Source of the DNA: Tridacna crocea
Lineage: Eukaryota > Mollusca > Bivalvia > Cardiida > Cardiidae
Direction: 5' to 3'
Assembly: GCA_943736015.1 (NCBI GenBank)
Contig: OX031072.1
Coordinates: forward strand, 8,831,501 to 8,895,500
Length of the DNA stretch: 64,000 bases
Shown here piece by piece: positions 21,446-32,109 of this stretch. The notes under the pieces were generated by a model. The model did not search any database and was not told the origin of the DNA. It saw only the letters and a list, made by a program, of their open reading frames with translations. Positions within the stretch are counted from its first letter, which is position 1; the number at the start of each line of letters is the position of its first letter. The position numbers and the translations under genes were made by a program.

Positions 21446-21780
21446 ACAAACATTAAACGACCACCCAAATAGGAAAGTGTTTGAAAATGTGGTGGAAAAG
21501 GGAGAACATGCTGGGAAGTTGGGAACCATCATTTTCCGTCTTTCCCACTATGTTTTCTTTCCTATCTAAGACCATCCAATAATTTAAGTAATGTTTTAAT
21601 TGTTGTCTGCTAAATGCTCTCAGATTGGACAAGTCTGCAAATTTTGCCATGTTGTCAAGAGTAAACCCTTTACCTGACCAAACCCTTTTTGCCTTGTCCA
21701 AGTTAAAAGCATTTGCAGACAGCAATTTCAAATAGGAACAAATGGTGTTAGTTTTCTTTTATAGGGTAAATATTTTTAAC
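21446..21780. mobile_element. Two decayed family A MITEs
   Basis: 21446..21666 reversed (GGTGGAAAAGGGAGAAC... GTTGTCAAGAGTAAA), then a forward left half from 21662 (ACCCTTTACCTGACC, AAAGCATTTGCAGACAGC) ending near 21780. Confidence 0.5.
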
Positions 21781-22073
21781 ATGTCCATATTTCAACTACT
21801 CATACTTTATCCACTGGAGGTGGGATTCCCTTATTTTATGGCAAATTTTCTGAATTTAAATGCATGAATTTATAGTGTCTTTAGGCGCATCGACATCCAG
21901 TACCATTTAGCGTGCAATAAAGAAGTAATGAAAGGAAGTAAAGTATTAAAGTGCCCTCATACAGTACCGGTATAATAAGTCCTCTTTACTTTACGCATTA
22001 ATCAGGAAACATGTCGTACACATATATCGATTATAAGATGTCTGAAACACTTTTTAATGGAATTATCTAAAAT

Positions 22074-22148
22074 TACGTCATTTTCATTTTTATCTAGTTA
22101 TGATGCGCTTGGAAGTTTGACACTAAAGTTGTCGATTTTAAGGTAAGG
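22074..22148 (+). promoter_or_regulatory. Possible 5' end of the zinc-finger gene
   Basis: TACGTCA half-CRE at 22074 precedes TTGTCGATTTTAAG|GTAAGG, a usable splice donor at 22143, in one of the few repeat-poor stretches upstream of 23232. Purely positional suggestion of a non-coding first exon. Confidence 0.2.
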
Positions 22149-23079
22149 TTGGGTGTGAGTGAGGGCTGTTTGTAGCCTTCTGAAGTAAGTAATATTGTGA
22201 AGGGAGCTACTTTTTTTTTTGGGGGGGGGGGGATGGAGGTTACTTAGATGAAATGCATTATTTCTCTACTTTTACACATATATTCAAAGTATAAAGGGAA
22301 AGAAAGAAATATTTTTATGTGTGCCTGGACTGGAGCATACTTGGAAAGTTGAACGTTGGCTTCTAGTGGCATCAATGTGACGTGTAGATCAAGATCAGAC
22401 TATCAGATAATCTTCTGATTCACAATCACAGTGTGCATTTGCCTATTTGCCAACGTCTAGACTACATGTAAATACAAAAATTCCATTTTAAATCAACTGA
22501 GGTGCAATAAAGAATCACAATGCAGCTCGCTAAATTGATTAACATCACGTGAATAAAATCTGTCCATCCATGCATATCAGTCATGTGCAAAAGAAAAGAA
22601 AGACAAGCAGAATTTTCGAACAAAACAGAATCGGCAAACACTTCAAAATTAATATGAATTCTTGATTTACCTTGGTATGAAATGCAGACTTGGAAAACTT
22701 GGGATAATAGGCTACTAACGTTAGGCCTACTTTATAAATTTTTATTAAGTTGAAAGACGATCATTCTCGATGAGCAGACGCTTGCATTCACATTTAAATC
22801 CCGAGCACATGATGACCAGGAAGAAATATAGTCGTCAGATGAAAATTTGTTTTTGGAAAAAACTAACCTAGAATGAATGTAAGTAGTCATACATGAAGCT
22901 GATAAATGATCTCCATGTAGATTTTAACACAAGAATTCGAGTAGTATTCCTGAAGGTCGTGATGGTGTATAACAATACAATATCATTAGTTTTCGCGGAT
23001 CCTTCATTTGCAAGCTTTTTTTTTTTCGTACAGGTTAACCAAACAAGAGATCAAATGCAGTTGAAATTATCAATTATCG

Positions 23080-23208
23080 ACTGTAGAAAACCATGTTGGT
23101 AAAGGAGAAAATGCTGATTACCAGCATTTTCTCCTTTTCCAGCAAGGTTTTCAAAAGCTCATTACGTCTGGGTCATTAAAGCTTGGGAATGTGTGGTATT
23201 TAGTTTAA
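23080..23208 (+). mobile_element. MITE family A right two-thirds
   Basis: ATGCTGATTACCAGCAT core, then GTGTGGTATTTAGTTTAA. It ends about 24 bp before the candidate coding exon at 23232 and could supply sequence near its acceptor. Confidence 0.65.
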
Positions 23209-23231
23209 TCTTATACAAATATCATTTACAG

Positions 23232-23366
23232 AAAAAAGTAAGAAGATGCAGGAAATTTATATATTGTCCATTTATGTGACCATTCATCAAGAAAATGAAA
23301 TCAAGAAACTTTTCAAAAGTCATGGATGGGAGTATGATCGTGTTGATGAAGTTGAAAGAAATAAAG
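23232..23366 (+). CDS. C2H2 zinc-finger gene, probable first coding exon
   Basis: 135-bp exon candidate between a TCATTTACAG acceptor and a strong AAAG|GTAAGT donor, open throughout in one frame. It leaves one base (G) at its 3' end, exactly what the large exon at 26022 needs (acceptor TTTGATTTCAG). The likely start is the ATG at 23246 (purine at -3), giving MQEIYILSIYVTIHQENEI, then KKLFKSHGWEYDRVDEVERNK before joining EEAHPV. If so the protein is 877 residues. It abuts a MITE remnant on the left and is followed by another MITE at 23404. I do not recognise the domain; support is splice-site quality and phase agreement. Confidence 0.6.
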
Positions 23367-23403
23367 GTAAGTGTACAAGATGTGTTCATCAGTGTATTCA
23401 ACT

Positions 23404-23585
23404 TTAACCCTTTACAAAACGACAAAATTTTAGACTTGTCCAGATTGGAAGCATTTTCAGATGACAAACTAAACGTAATTCAAAAATTGAAATTAATTTC
23501 CAGCAGGGTAGAATACATTGTGGGAAAAGTAGAAAATGTTGGTTACCAGCATTTTCTCCTGTTGATGTTTTCAAATCTTTATTTA
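23404..23585 (+). mobile_element. MITE family A, right-truncated
   Basis: TTAACCCTTTACAAAACGAC; stops after AGCATTTTCTCCTG. Lies 37 bp inside the intron after exon 23232..23366. Confidence 0.7.
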
Positions 23586-23767
23586 AGATAAAAATTTTGA
23601 TTCCATAAAATTGAATGACTTTGCAGACAACATTTCAAATAAATTCTAAAATATTTCTTTGAAATTGTAGAAAAGATTGTTGGCAAAAGGACAAAATTAA
23701 TACTACTTATCAGCATTTTCTGCTTTTCCACAATTTTTCCAAAATGCACCATCATGAGAGTTATTAA
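23586..23767 (+). mobile_element. MITE family A, decayed
   Basis: GACTTTGCAGACAACATTTC, then a mismatched core AAAATTAATACTACTTATCAGCAT, to TTAA at 23764. Confidence 0.5.
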
Positions 23768-23992
23768 CACTTTACTGCAAAATCCGGACTTTTACCAATC
23801 CTGTGAAAGAAACCTTTTGAAAACATTGCGGTAAAAGGAGAAAATGCTGGTAACCAGCATTTTCTCCTTTTACCACAATGTTTTCTACCCTTCCATGTCC
23901 AAATTTCAATTTTATCATCACATTTATTTTGTCGCCTGCAATTGCTTTCAATTTGGACCAGTCTATAATTTTGTTGTCTGATAAAGAGTTAA
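23764..23992 (-). mobile_element. MITE family A with symmetric arm change
   Basis: TTAA at 23764 and 23989. Arms read GCGGTAAAAGGAG and CTCCTTTTACCAC: the GGG/CCC pair has become GGT/ACC in both arms. Confidence 0.82.
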
Positions 23993-24217
23993 CCCTTTAC
24001 CCCATAAGGCATTTCTATGGTATCTCTAATTGACCCTAAATAACAGCAAGGAAGAAGCTGTTTCTTATGTGTATATGGTACCTTTTAATAGCATAGAAAA
24101 CATTGTGACAAAAGGTGAAATTGCCCGTGACGAGCAATTTCACCTTTTGCCACAATGTTTTCCAAAGGCTCCTACAAGCAATGTGTAGAAATGAGTATCT
24201 ATGGAGTGAAGGGTTAA
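23989..24217 (+). mobile_element. MITE family C, shares TTAA at 23989
   Basis: TTAACCCTTTACCCCATAAG to GTGAAGGGTTAA; core GACAAAAGGTGAAATTGC with GCCCGTGACGAGC centre. Confidence 0.82.
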
Positions 24218-24365
24218 TTGTACAGAATTGTGTGGAAGCATGTTAAATACTGCTCTATATATCATACTTTGCCTGATACCAGATAGTATTGACACAAGGC
24301 TTGACAACCCAGTGTGCTCCATCTGATCTTGATCTACAATAAAACAGTCTCTGTGTACATCCACC

Positions 24366-24600
24366 TGGTTAGCAGCATTTTCTCCTTCTCCCTCAATTTT
24401 TTAAATGGCATACTTACGAGGATCTTCAAAACTTGGAACAGTGTGCTGAAGGGTTAATTTCTCGAACTCTTTACCAAAGAATTTTGGGTTTTAACAAGAA
24501 AAGGGGTGAAAACAGTGTTGGATAAGGAAAACATGGAGGTAATCATTTTCTCTTTAGCAATATAGCTTTTCAAAAGTCTTAAAAGCAGATCTCTTCCTTA
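24366..24600. mobile_element. Two family A MITE remnants
   Basis: Right half at 24366..24457 (AGCATTTTCTCCTTCTCC... GAAGGGTTAA) and a decayed copy at about 24470..24595. Confidence 0.45.
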
Positions 24601-24614
24601 CGTTTGTGGTCACA

Positions 24615-24833
24615 TTAAACTCTTTATTACACAATCCCAACTTTTAACGACCTTGATGAAGACAGCTTTTGAAAACATTGTGGGAAAAGGAGAAAATGCT
24701 GGTAACCAATGTGTTCTACCCTATCAAAGACAAATTTCATCATTTGAGCCACTAATACCTTACGATGATTCGTCGTCTGCCATTGCTTTCAATCTGGACC
24801 AGCCCAAAATTCTGCTATTTGGTAAAGAGTTAA
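24615..24833 (-). mobile_element. MITE family A lacking one palindrome arm
   Basis: AGGAGAAAATGCTGGTAACC runs directly into AATGTGTTCTACCC; TTAA at 24615 and 24830 intact. Confidence 0.78.
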
Positions 24834-25069
24834 TTTCTCTTCTGCAAACTTAATGCTTTCAATTTGGACAAATTCAAAAGTCATGTAATTTGACTTTTGA
24901 GACTTTTCATGTAATCTGTGACTGTGTTAAAAATTACTTAGACCCATGCTTTGGGTACTTGTATCTCATTGAAATAGTTCTAATGAGTAAACAAGTCTGA
25001 GACAGGCTGCTGATCACACTAATCTTAATTAAGTGATGCTGCGGTGATATATATAGGATCTAACATGAG

Positions 25070-25525
25070 TTGGCTTTTGAGATAAGATTTTATTAAAAGA
25101 GTCTAGGGAAATGTTATTAAGCGAGCCTTTAGCGAGCTTAATAACATTTTCCTTGACGAGTTTAATAAAATCTTATCTCGAACGCCCACAAATGTCAGAT
25201 TCTTTTTATCACATGTCGACGATAGTTCACAAAATACAGATCAGATGATGCAAAAACATTCATAAATACACACGCGGTATCTTCCATGAGACCCATTCAC
25301 TGGTATGAAATGCGCATGAAATGACTTCACACAAATGTGATATCAAACATGTTTAAGATATAGAGGATATTTTGTCTTTTTCGGTGAAAGATCAAAATCT
25401 ATTTCATCGACTGGACACCATAAGTAATATTTTCACAACTGGCGCAGCCACGAGTGAAAATATTACCGATGGTGTTCACGAGATGAAATAAGTTTCAATC
25501 TTTCACTGAAAAAAAAAAAACAAAT
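25070..25525. repeat. Fold-back repeats (GAGATAAGATTTTATTAAA and AGTAATATTTTCAC types)
   Basis: 25074..25180: GATAAGATTTTATTAAAAGAG and TTTAATAAAATCTTATC pair around GCGAGCCTTTAGCGAGCTTA; a copy is at 2655..2820. 25378..25510: GGTGAAAGATC...ATTTCATCGACTGGACACCAT pairs with ATGGTGTTCACGAGATGAAAT...TTTCACTG. Confidence 0.6.
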
Positions 25526-26021
25526 ATTCTATTTCTTTTAAGCTTTTAACCCTTTCTGGGAGGAGTTTTATAAAAATCCAGTACAGTTCTTTTCCGTTAT
25601 TCCTTGTGGCGTACCCCTCTAGCATAGCAACGCATTACAATATTACTTCAAGTGCGAGAAATGCAAGGTATATGACGTCATATTTCCCATCTGGTTGTTA
25701 GGCACGCACAATTTGCCTAGGCAACAAGAACGTGAAAATCGAAGATCGAAAAATATTTTCACTGCTATTTCTTGATATCCTACCGGAAAGCATGAAATAA
25801 AAGAAAATTCATAATGGGTATATTACTCTGAAAACAGGGGAAGTTATGTGATAAATGTATATTTTTTCATATTTGAACATTTATTCTGCACTGTACCAGA
25901 GGCAACAGGTACATCACCTTTTGGGAAAGTTATCTGATATGGTAAAATTTCTTCCAAATGTTCCAACAGGAGATTGTAGGTAAAGATTCAACAACTTACA
26001 TTTTTTATTTTTTGATTTCAG

Positions 26022-28534
26022 AAGAAGCCCACCCTGTAACTGATCATGAAACTGATCATGTAGCTCCCAAGAATCACACTGTATGTGATAAAGAATTACT
26101 GGTACATGGTGTTTCACTGCAGAGGAAAAATGGGCCAACAGCTCAAAATCCAACATCGGAGGCAACTGAAAAATTTCAAGTACATAAAATAAACAGTAAA
26201 GTAGACAACGCTACCATGAAACCTTTAGGGTGTGACAATGGAGATAACAAAGCATCAGGTGACATTGTGCTTGAAATGCCTAAAAATTTTGTTATGCAAA
26301 AATTTGATATAAAGAAGCATAAAAATCCAAGACAAGAATACACACAGAGTGTGAAGAAGAAAATAGTTCTTCCCATGAGAGTTACTAGAAGAGGGAGAAC
26401 AAATAAACAGAGCCAAAACAGTAATCAAAATAGTTCTTTCCAAGTCAACATTAACACAAAGATTAAAGAAAGGATAGTAGCTCTACAAGGCAAGAAAGAC
26501 ATTGTCAATGACAGTAGTGAAAGGAAAATAAAAAACCCTTTATCCCAAGCTGTTCCTTCTGAAACAAATACATGTCAATCTGAAAAAGAAGCAAATGAAA
26601 AGGTGTTAAGGGAGCCATATAAACCTGTTGAGACAGTAGTAACAAATGATAAAATGTATGTAGAGGAATCTGAAATAGATCAATTAAAATCTACTGAAAG
26701 TAAAGGTAAAAAGCCAAAAATTAGCATAAAAAAGGGTAAAAGTAAGACTCTGACATCATTATCAGAGTTAGATAATCAGATAAAAGAAATGGAGAAAAGT
26801 CTACCTGAAGATGTTAAACTAAAAGTTCTGCAGGTTTTTAAGGATGCTGAAAGTAGTAAAAATGGTATAAAGGGTTTTCAATGTTTTTACTGCAGCAGAG
26901 TGTTTAGAAAAAAATCTAACTTTATCAAGCATATAGACAAACACACCAAACAGGCCTTTGATTGCCCAGAATGTGGGAAAAGATTTAACAATCACAGGAA
27001 TATGAATGCTCACCGTTTCAACCGGTCAAGATTGAAAGAGTTCAAATGTGATATTTGTGGGCATAAAGCAAAGACCGCCTGCCTGTTAAGGATCCACGAT
27101 AAAACGGAACATCCACCTTCTGAAACTTTCTATTGTCATCTCTGTCCAAAAGTTGTCAACACTAAAGCTTACCTAAATATGCACTTGAAGTTTTCTCATG
27201 GTATTGATGAAGGAATATATGAATGTCCTATATGTGGACAGAAATCTAAACGACCTAAACACTTTCAAAAACATTTAAAAGAACATCAAAATGATAATAG
27301 CCATAATGATAGACAGTGTTCAGTTTGTCATAAAGTTTTCAAAAGCAAGCTATTATTGAGAAGTCACAAGCGTGTTCACCTAGATCGAAAACACGAGTGT
27401 AAACTGTGTGGAAAAAGATTTTCAACAGCAACAAAACTAGCTGGCCATGAGCGAACACACTCAGGTGTCAAACCGTATCAGTGTCCACATTGTGATTACA
27501 AATCAACTCAAGCTGGAAACTTGAGAAGCCATATGAAAGTACATCAGAGAGAACAAGAGGTGAAAAAGGAATCTGCAAAGTCTAAAAGCAAATCTGCACA
27601 GAAAAAGTTGACAACAAATGAAACTTGTGCCTCAGTTCTGGACCAAACAAACCCAACCCAAGTTTGGTATGATAATAAAAATTACTCCCATGATCAGATG
27701 TTGCCTGTCAGTACTACCACACAGTATGAAGGGCAAGGTGTTGTGTACCCTGAACAAGGACAACAGATTTTTGACAGTGAATTAGTTTATAACAATTTAA
27801 AGACAAGTTCAGCTAAAGATGACTGTCACCAACAATTACCTGATGAAATGTATGCAACACCTCAAGTTGCAAATCAGTATTCACTGGATTATAACATGGA
27901 AAACTTCACAAATGCATATGATACAAGCCAATACTACAATCCAGTTGACTCTTCTTACATGATACAAAATGACACAACAATTACAAACAGTGTTACAACT
28001 CATCCACAGCAAATGCATCATCTATATCAACAACAATCAGGTCACATGTCTGACCACCAGAGCCACCACCAACAACAGGTACAAGAACAACATCAACCAC
28101 ACCAAGTACAACAAGGCCACAGTCAGACTACAGTGTCACATGGTGTTATGTATCAAACATCCATTGCTGCAGAAACGGCAAAACATGAATGCATAGAGCA
28201 ACAGAACAGTCTATATCCAAGTCAGTATTATACCAACATTTCAAAACACTCCAACACTGGAAATTACCATCAAGGTATGAAATTTGACAAATATGAACAT
28301 GATCAAAATTTAATGTACCCTTCAGATAAATCAGACTTTACAACCTCAACTAGTAGGATTTATTTAGGAGACGTTACAGGTCAAGAGCCATTAAATTATC
28401 CGTATACAGCCACAACAGCTTTACAATACAGCGAGAGAGCCAGTCAACAAGATTATGATATTCATCCTCAGAATACCTACACAGAACTACAACAAGCAAC
28501 TGTAACAAATGCAAACCAATCACAAATGTCTTGA
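26022..28534 (+). CDS. C2H2 zinc-finger protein, large last exon
   Basis: Encodes a probable nuclear DNA-binding protein. The frame is open from an ATG at 25958, but a TTTGATTTCAG acceptor at 26012..26021 makes the exon start more likely at 26022. Residues (counted from 25958) about 306-530 hold eight finger modules beginning FQCFYC, FDCPEC, FKCDIC, FYCHLC, YECPIC, RQCSVC, HECKLC and YQCPHC. Finger 2 lacks the second zinc histidine at the expected place (NAHRFNRS), so it is degenerate. Only fingers 7-8 have a TGEKP-like linker (HSGVKPYQ). The N-terminal third is Lys/Glu-rich and likely disordered; residues about 530-858 are Q/H/Y/T-rich, like an activation tail. Family is certain; the specific orthologue is not recognised. 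Confidence 0.93.
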
Positions 28535-28620
28535 CAACAGTTGACCAACAAATGTATTTGTTCTTTACCAAAGGCCAAAAGTTTAGAGTGGTCCATATTG
28601 TTTGTAAGTTTGTATGGTGT

Positions 28621-28848
28621 TTAACTCTTTACCAGACAACAAAATTTTAGCCTTGTCTAAATTGAAAGCATTTGTAGACAATAATTTCAATGTGACTCAA
28701 ATGAAGCATATTTTCTTTAATTGGGTAGAAAACATTATGGGAAAAGGAGAAAATGCTGCTTACCAGCATTTTCTACTTTTCCCACAATGTTTTCAAAAGG
28801 TGTCTTTCCGAGGGTCGTTAAAGTCGTCATTGTGTGATAAAGAGCTAA
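28621..28848 (+). mobile_element. MITE family A in the zinc-finger 3' flank
   Basis: Starts 86 bp after the stop codon of the zinc-finger gene, so probably transcribed in its 3' UTR. Core ATGCTGCTTACCAGCAT. Confidence 0.75.
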
Positions 28849-28857
28849 CACTCTTAT

Positions 28858-29086
28858 TTAACTCTTTACCACACAACAAAATTTTAGACTGGTTCAAATT
28901 GAAAGCATTTGCCGACGACAAATTAAAGGTGACTGAAAAATTGAAATTTGCTCTGGGAAGGGTAGAAAACTCTGTGGGAAAAGGAGAAAATGCTGGTTAC
29001 CAGCATTTTCTCCTATTCCTGCAGTGTTTTCAAAAGGCTTCTTTCTCAGGGGTGTCAAAAGTAGGGAATGTGTGGTAATGGGTTAA
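28858..29086 (+). mobile_element. MITE family A carrying ATTAAA
   Basis: TTAA at 28858 and 29083. ATTAAA at 28922 is the first polyadenylation-like hexamer I noticed downstream of the zinc-finger stop; most copies have AATAAA at this place (GACAAAATAAAGG). Confidence 0.8.
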
Positions 29087-29274
29087 CTTTATTTCACTTA
29101 TATCAGTAGCCTGTGTACCTGTCTATACTTTCCTTGACTCTCATCTACCAGTACATCACATAATATTATTGACTTCCTAAAAACTGACTGCTTTCTCACG
29201 TAACAATCATTATCAGGACTATCATCCATCTTTGGATGGAAATTGGGCAAACTTGGAATTTTAACAAGGGGCTA

Positions 29275-29504
29275 TTAAACCATTACCGCCCAATCCCTGC
29301 TTTTGACGCCCCTGAGAAAGAAGCCTTTTGAAAACACTGTGGGAAAAGGAGAAAATGCTGGTAGCCAGCATTTTCTCCTTTTCCCACAGTGTTTTCTACT
29401 CTTTCCAGAACAAATTTCAAATTTTTCAGTCACCTTTATTTTGTCATCTGCAAATGCTTTCAATTTGGACAAGTATAAAATTTTCTCGTGTGGCAAAGAG
29501 TTAA
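29275..29504 (-). mobile_element. MITE family A, intact
   Basis: TTAAACCATTACCGCCCAA to GGCAAAGAGTTAA; core centre GGTAGCC. Confidence 0.82.
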
Positions 29505-29660
29505 TAATACCTCATATGATAGACTTTGTTATTGAATGGGTAGAAAACATTGTGGGAAAAGGAGAAAACGCTGCTTACCAGCATTTTTTCCTTTCCCTGC
29601 AATGTTTTCAGAAGCCTTTCTGAGGGTCATTTAGGTCAGGATTATGTGGAAAAGGATTAA
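29501..29660 (+). mobile_element. MITE family A, shortened, shares TTAA at 29501
   Basis: Left third missing; core AACGCTGCTTACCAGCATT; TTAA at 29657 is shared with the next copy. Confidence 0.7.
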
Positions 29661-30110
29661 CCCTTTACCACACAATCCTGACATTTAAAGACCCAGTGAA
29701 AGAAGCCTTTTAACTCTTTACCAAACGACAAAATTTTGGACTCGTCCAAATCGAAAGCATATGCAGACGACAAAATAATGTAAATCATAAAATGAAACTT
29801 GATTTGGAAAGGGTAGAAAACAATGTGAGAAAAGGAGAAAATGCTGGTAACCAGCATTTTCTCCTTTTCCCACAATGTTTTCAGAAGGCATCTTTCTCAG
29901 GGTCGTTAAAAGTCGGAATTGTGTGGTAAAGAGTTAGATATACAGTATTGTGGGAAAAGGAGAAAATGCTGGAAACCAGCATTTCCTCTTTTACCTAATA
30001 TTTTCAACCCCTCCTAAACGACATTCAATTTTTTAGGCAACTTGATTTTGTTGACTACAAATGTTTTAAATTTGGACCAGTCTGAAATTTTTTTGTTTGG
30101 TGAAAAATAT
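29657..30110 (-). mobile_element. MITE family A split by a nested copy
   Basis: Left fragment ends GTGAAAGAAGCCTT, right fragment resumes TATACAGTATTGTGGG at 29938. The insertion at 29710..29937 occupies the TTAA in GCCTTTTAAAACATTG. Confidence 0.72.
29710..29937 (+). mobile_element. MITE family A nested in another copy
   Basis: TTAACTCTTTACCAAACGAC to GGTAAAGAGTTAG, perfect ATGCTGG palindrome. Confidence 0.82.
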
Positions 30111-30763
30111 AGAGGACTGTCTTATTTACAGATATGTACTATTGTTTATTTCAATTCAATGAGCGTCAAATTTTGGCTTATAATGTTATTAAAATTTTTC
30201 TAGTCAATTCTCATCACTTTTTTTTTAATTGTTGCTAGAAACAATCCTGTGTTTTCCTGATCTTGAGGAAGTTCCCTTTAAAAATATTTTGACAAAGGAG
30301 AAGGAGTTTAAAAACATTGTAGTAAAAGTAAATGCTGGCAACTAGCATCTCTTCCCTTTTTCTCATAGTTTTCTAGCCTTTCAAAGGCTGTTTCCTATCA
30401 TGTGGGTCAACCCTTTGAAAACCCTCTGGAAGACTGCCTTTTAAAACATTTTCTCCTTTTCCCACAAGGTTTTCAAAAGGCTTTTTCTCAGTTGTGATCG
30501 TATGGTAAAGTGGAATGAACATTGTGGCAAGAGAAACTGTTTTTTCAGTAGTTAATCTACTTGAATCCATGTGTTTTATAACTACATGTACATGTAGTTT
30601 TTTAGGTGTATCACAATTCTATATGAAGTTCATAGCTGAAGATTCTTTTCCTATAATTAAAAAGAAAAGTACAATCAGTACAACATACATGGATATTTTG
30701 AACTGTTCCAGAGCTAGCGCATATTAGTAAATAAAAATACACACTAAACTTACTCTTTACAAA

Positions 30764-31230
30764 ATGATGAATTGATTGTATTGAGTTTAAAGCTGATTTC
30801 AATATTATTTCAGTTATATTGCAGCAACCACTCCACATATCCATGCTTTCCTTGGGTTTCTTTTTACCCATTACCACACAATCCCTACTTTTGATGACCC
30901 GGAAAAATAAGACTTCAGAAAACATTGTGGGAAAAGGAGAAAATCCTGGTAACCAGCATTTTCTCCTTTTCCCACAATGTTTTCTACCCCCCACAAAACA
31001 AATTTCACATTTTCAGTCACTTTAATTTTGTTACCTGCAAATGCTTTCGATTTGGACAAACCTAAAATCTTGTCATTTGGTAATGAGTTAATCAACCATT
31101 ACTTCGCACAATATACTTTTGAAGCCACTAGCTGTTTCTCACATGATCATTATTGAAATAATAGTCAACAGCAAGAGAGGAATGAATCCTGCTACAGTGA
31201 CTATCTTCAATACTACCAACAATTCTGCAT
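30764..31230 (-). mobile_element. SINE-1 fragment split by a MITE
   Basis: Left part TTGATTGTATTGAGTTTAAAG through CCATGCTTTCCTTGGG; right part resumes TACTTCGCACAATATAC and CCTGCTACAGTGACTATC. The MITE at 30863..31091 separates them. Confidence 0.6.
30863..31091 (-). mobile_element. MITE family A inserted in SINE-1
   Basis: TTACCCATTACCACACAA to GGTAATGAGTTAA; core GGAAAAGGAGAAAATCC has a single unmatched change. Confidence 0.8.
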
Positions 31231-31435
31231 TTTTACCCTTAGTGACCCTATCCTAATAATTTCCGGAAGAGGACTTTTAAAGTCAATGTGGGAAAAGGTG
31301 AAAATGCAGGTAATTTCCTTTTTTCCCAATGTCATATATGCTTTCAGAGAAAGTTTCCTTTTAAGAATTTTGCCATATGCAAAATACATGTACAATGGAT
31401 TTAAAAAGGTAAAAAATTCATTGTTTTGGTAAACA

Positions 31436-31677
31436 ATTAATCTTTACCAATCTATCTCATTTTTTTACAAAACTAAACAAACAGGAGTTGGAAATAATTG
31501 GAAAAAAGGAGAAAATGACAAATCTTTAGACAAAAATAAATGCAACGCAAAAAATTGAAATTTGTTTTGGGAAGGGTTGAAAACATTGTGGGAAAAGGAG
31601 AAAATGCTTTTCCAACGTTTTCAAAAGGCTTCTTTCATGTGGTCATCAAAAGTCGGAATCATTTCAGGAAGAGTTAA
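31436..31677 (+). mobile_element. MITE family A lacking one palindrome arm
   Basis: AAAGGAGAAAATGC jumps to TTTTCCAACGTTTTC; the flanking segments are otherwise in order. Confidence 0.65.
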
Positions 31678-31904
31678 TCCTTTCCCAAACAAGCCCTTGT
31701 TTTTACATGTCTGCATTACTAGTCTTGTGAAAACACTGTTGGAAAAGGGGAAATTGCTTGTAACGAGCAATTTCTAACGAGAAATTTCTCCTATTCACAG
31801 TGTTTTCTACCTATTTGGAGAACTTTCTGCCATTTTTATCAAATTTGAAATTGCCCTCTTGAGTTTGGAAGAGTCTAAAAATTGTTGTTTGGGAAAAAGT
31901 TGAA
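31674..31904 (-). mobile_element. MITE family B with duplicated arm segment, shares TTAA at 31674
   Basis: Right arm reads ACGAGCAATTTCTAACGAGA then AATTTCTCC: part of the arm is written twice, as expected from polymerase slippage or template switching on a hairpin. Confidence 0.72.
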
Positions 31905-32109
31905 CAGCATTTCTCCTTTTCCCACAAGGTTTCCTTCAATATCAAAGACAAGTTCATATGGAACATTAAAAATTTTGTCATCTGCAAATGCTCTCGAATG
32001 AATGAGATGAGCAATTTTTCTCCAAGAGTTTACCCTTCACCAAACAATGAAATTTTATACTTGTCAAAAGCTGAAAGCATTTGAACTTGAAGGTGACCAG
32101 TTAGAAGCT
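31905..32109. mobile_element. MITE family A remnants around an inserted element
   Basis: Right half at 31905..32030 and left half from 32031 (CACCAAACAATGAAATTTTA). The latter resumes at 32661 (GGTAGCAAACATTGCAGG) after a ~550-bp insertion. Confidence 0.45.

Noticed and set aside
25958-26021. ATG at 25958 as the start of the zinc-finger protein
   Set aside because: The stretch up to 26021 reads as intron with a polypyrimidine tract and TTTCAG; an upstream exon joins in phase at 26022. Kept only as an alternative.
28614-29078. 154-codon frame with repeated GKGENAGYQHFLLF peptides
   Set aside because: This peptide is the translation of the MITE palindrome and recurs wherever a copy lies; not a protein.
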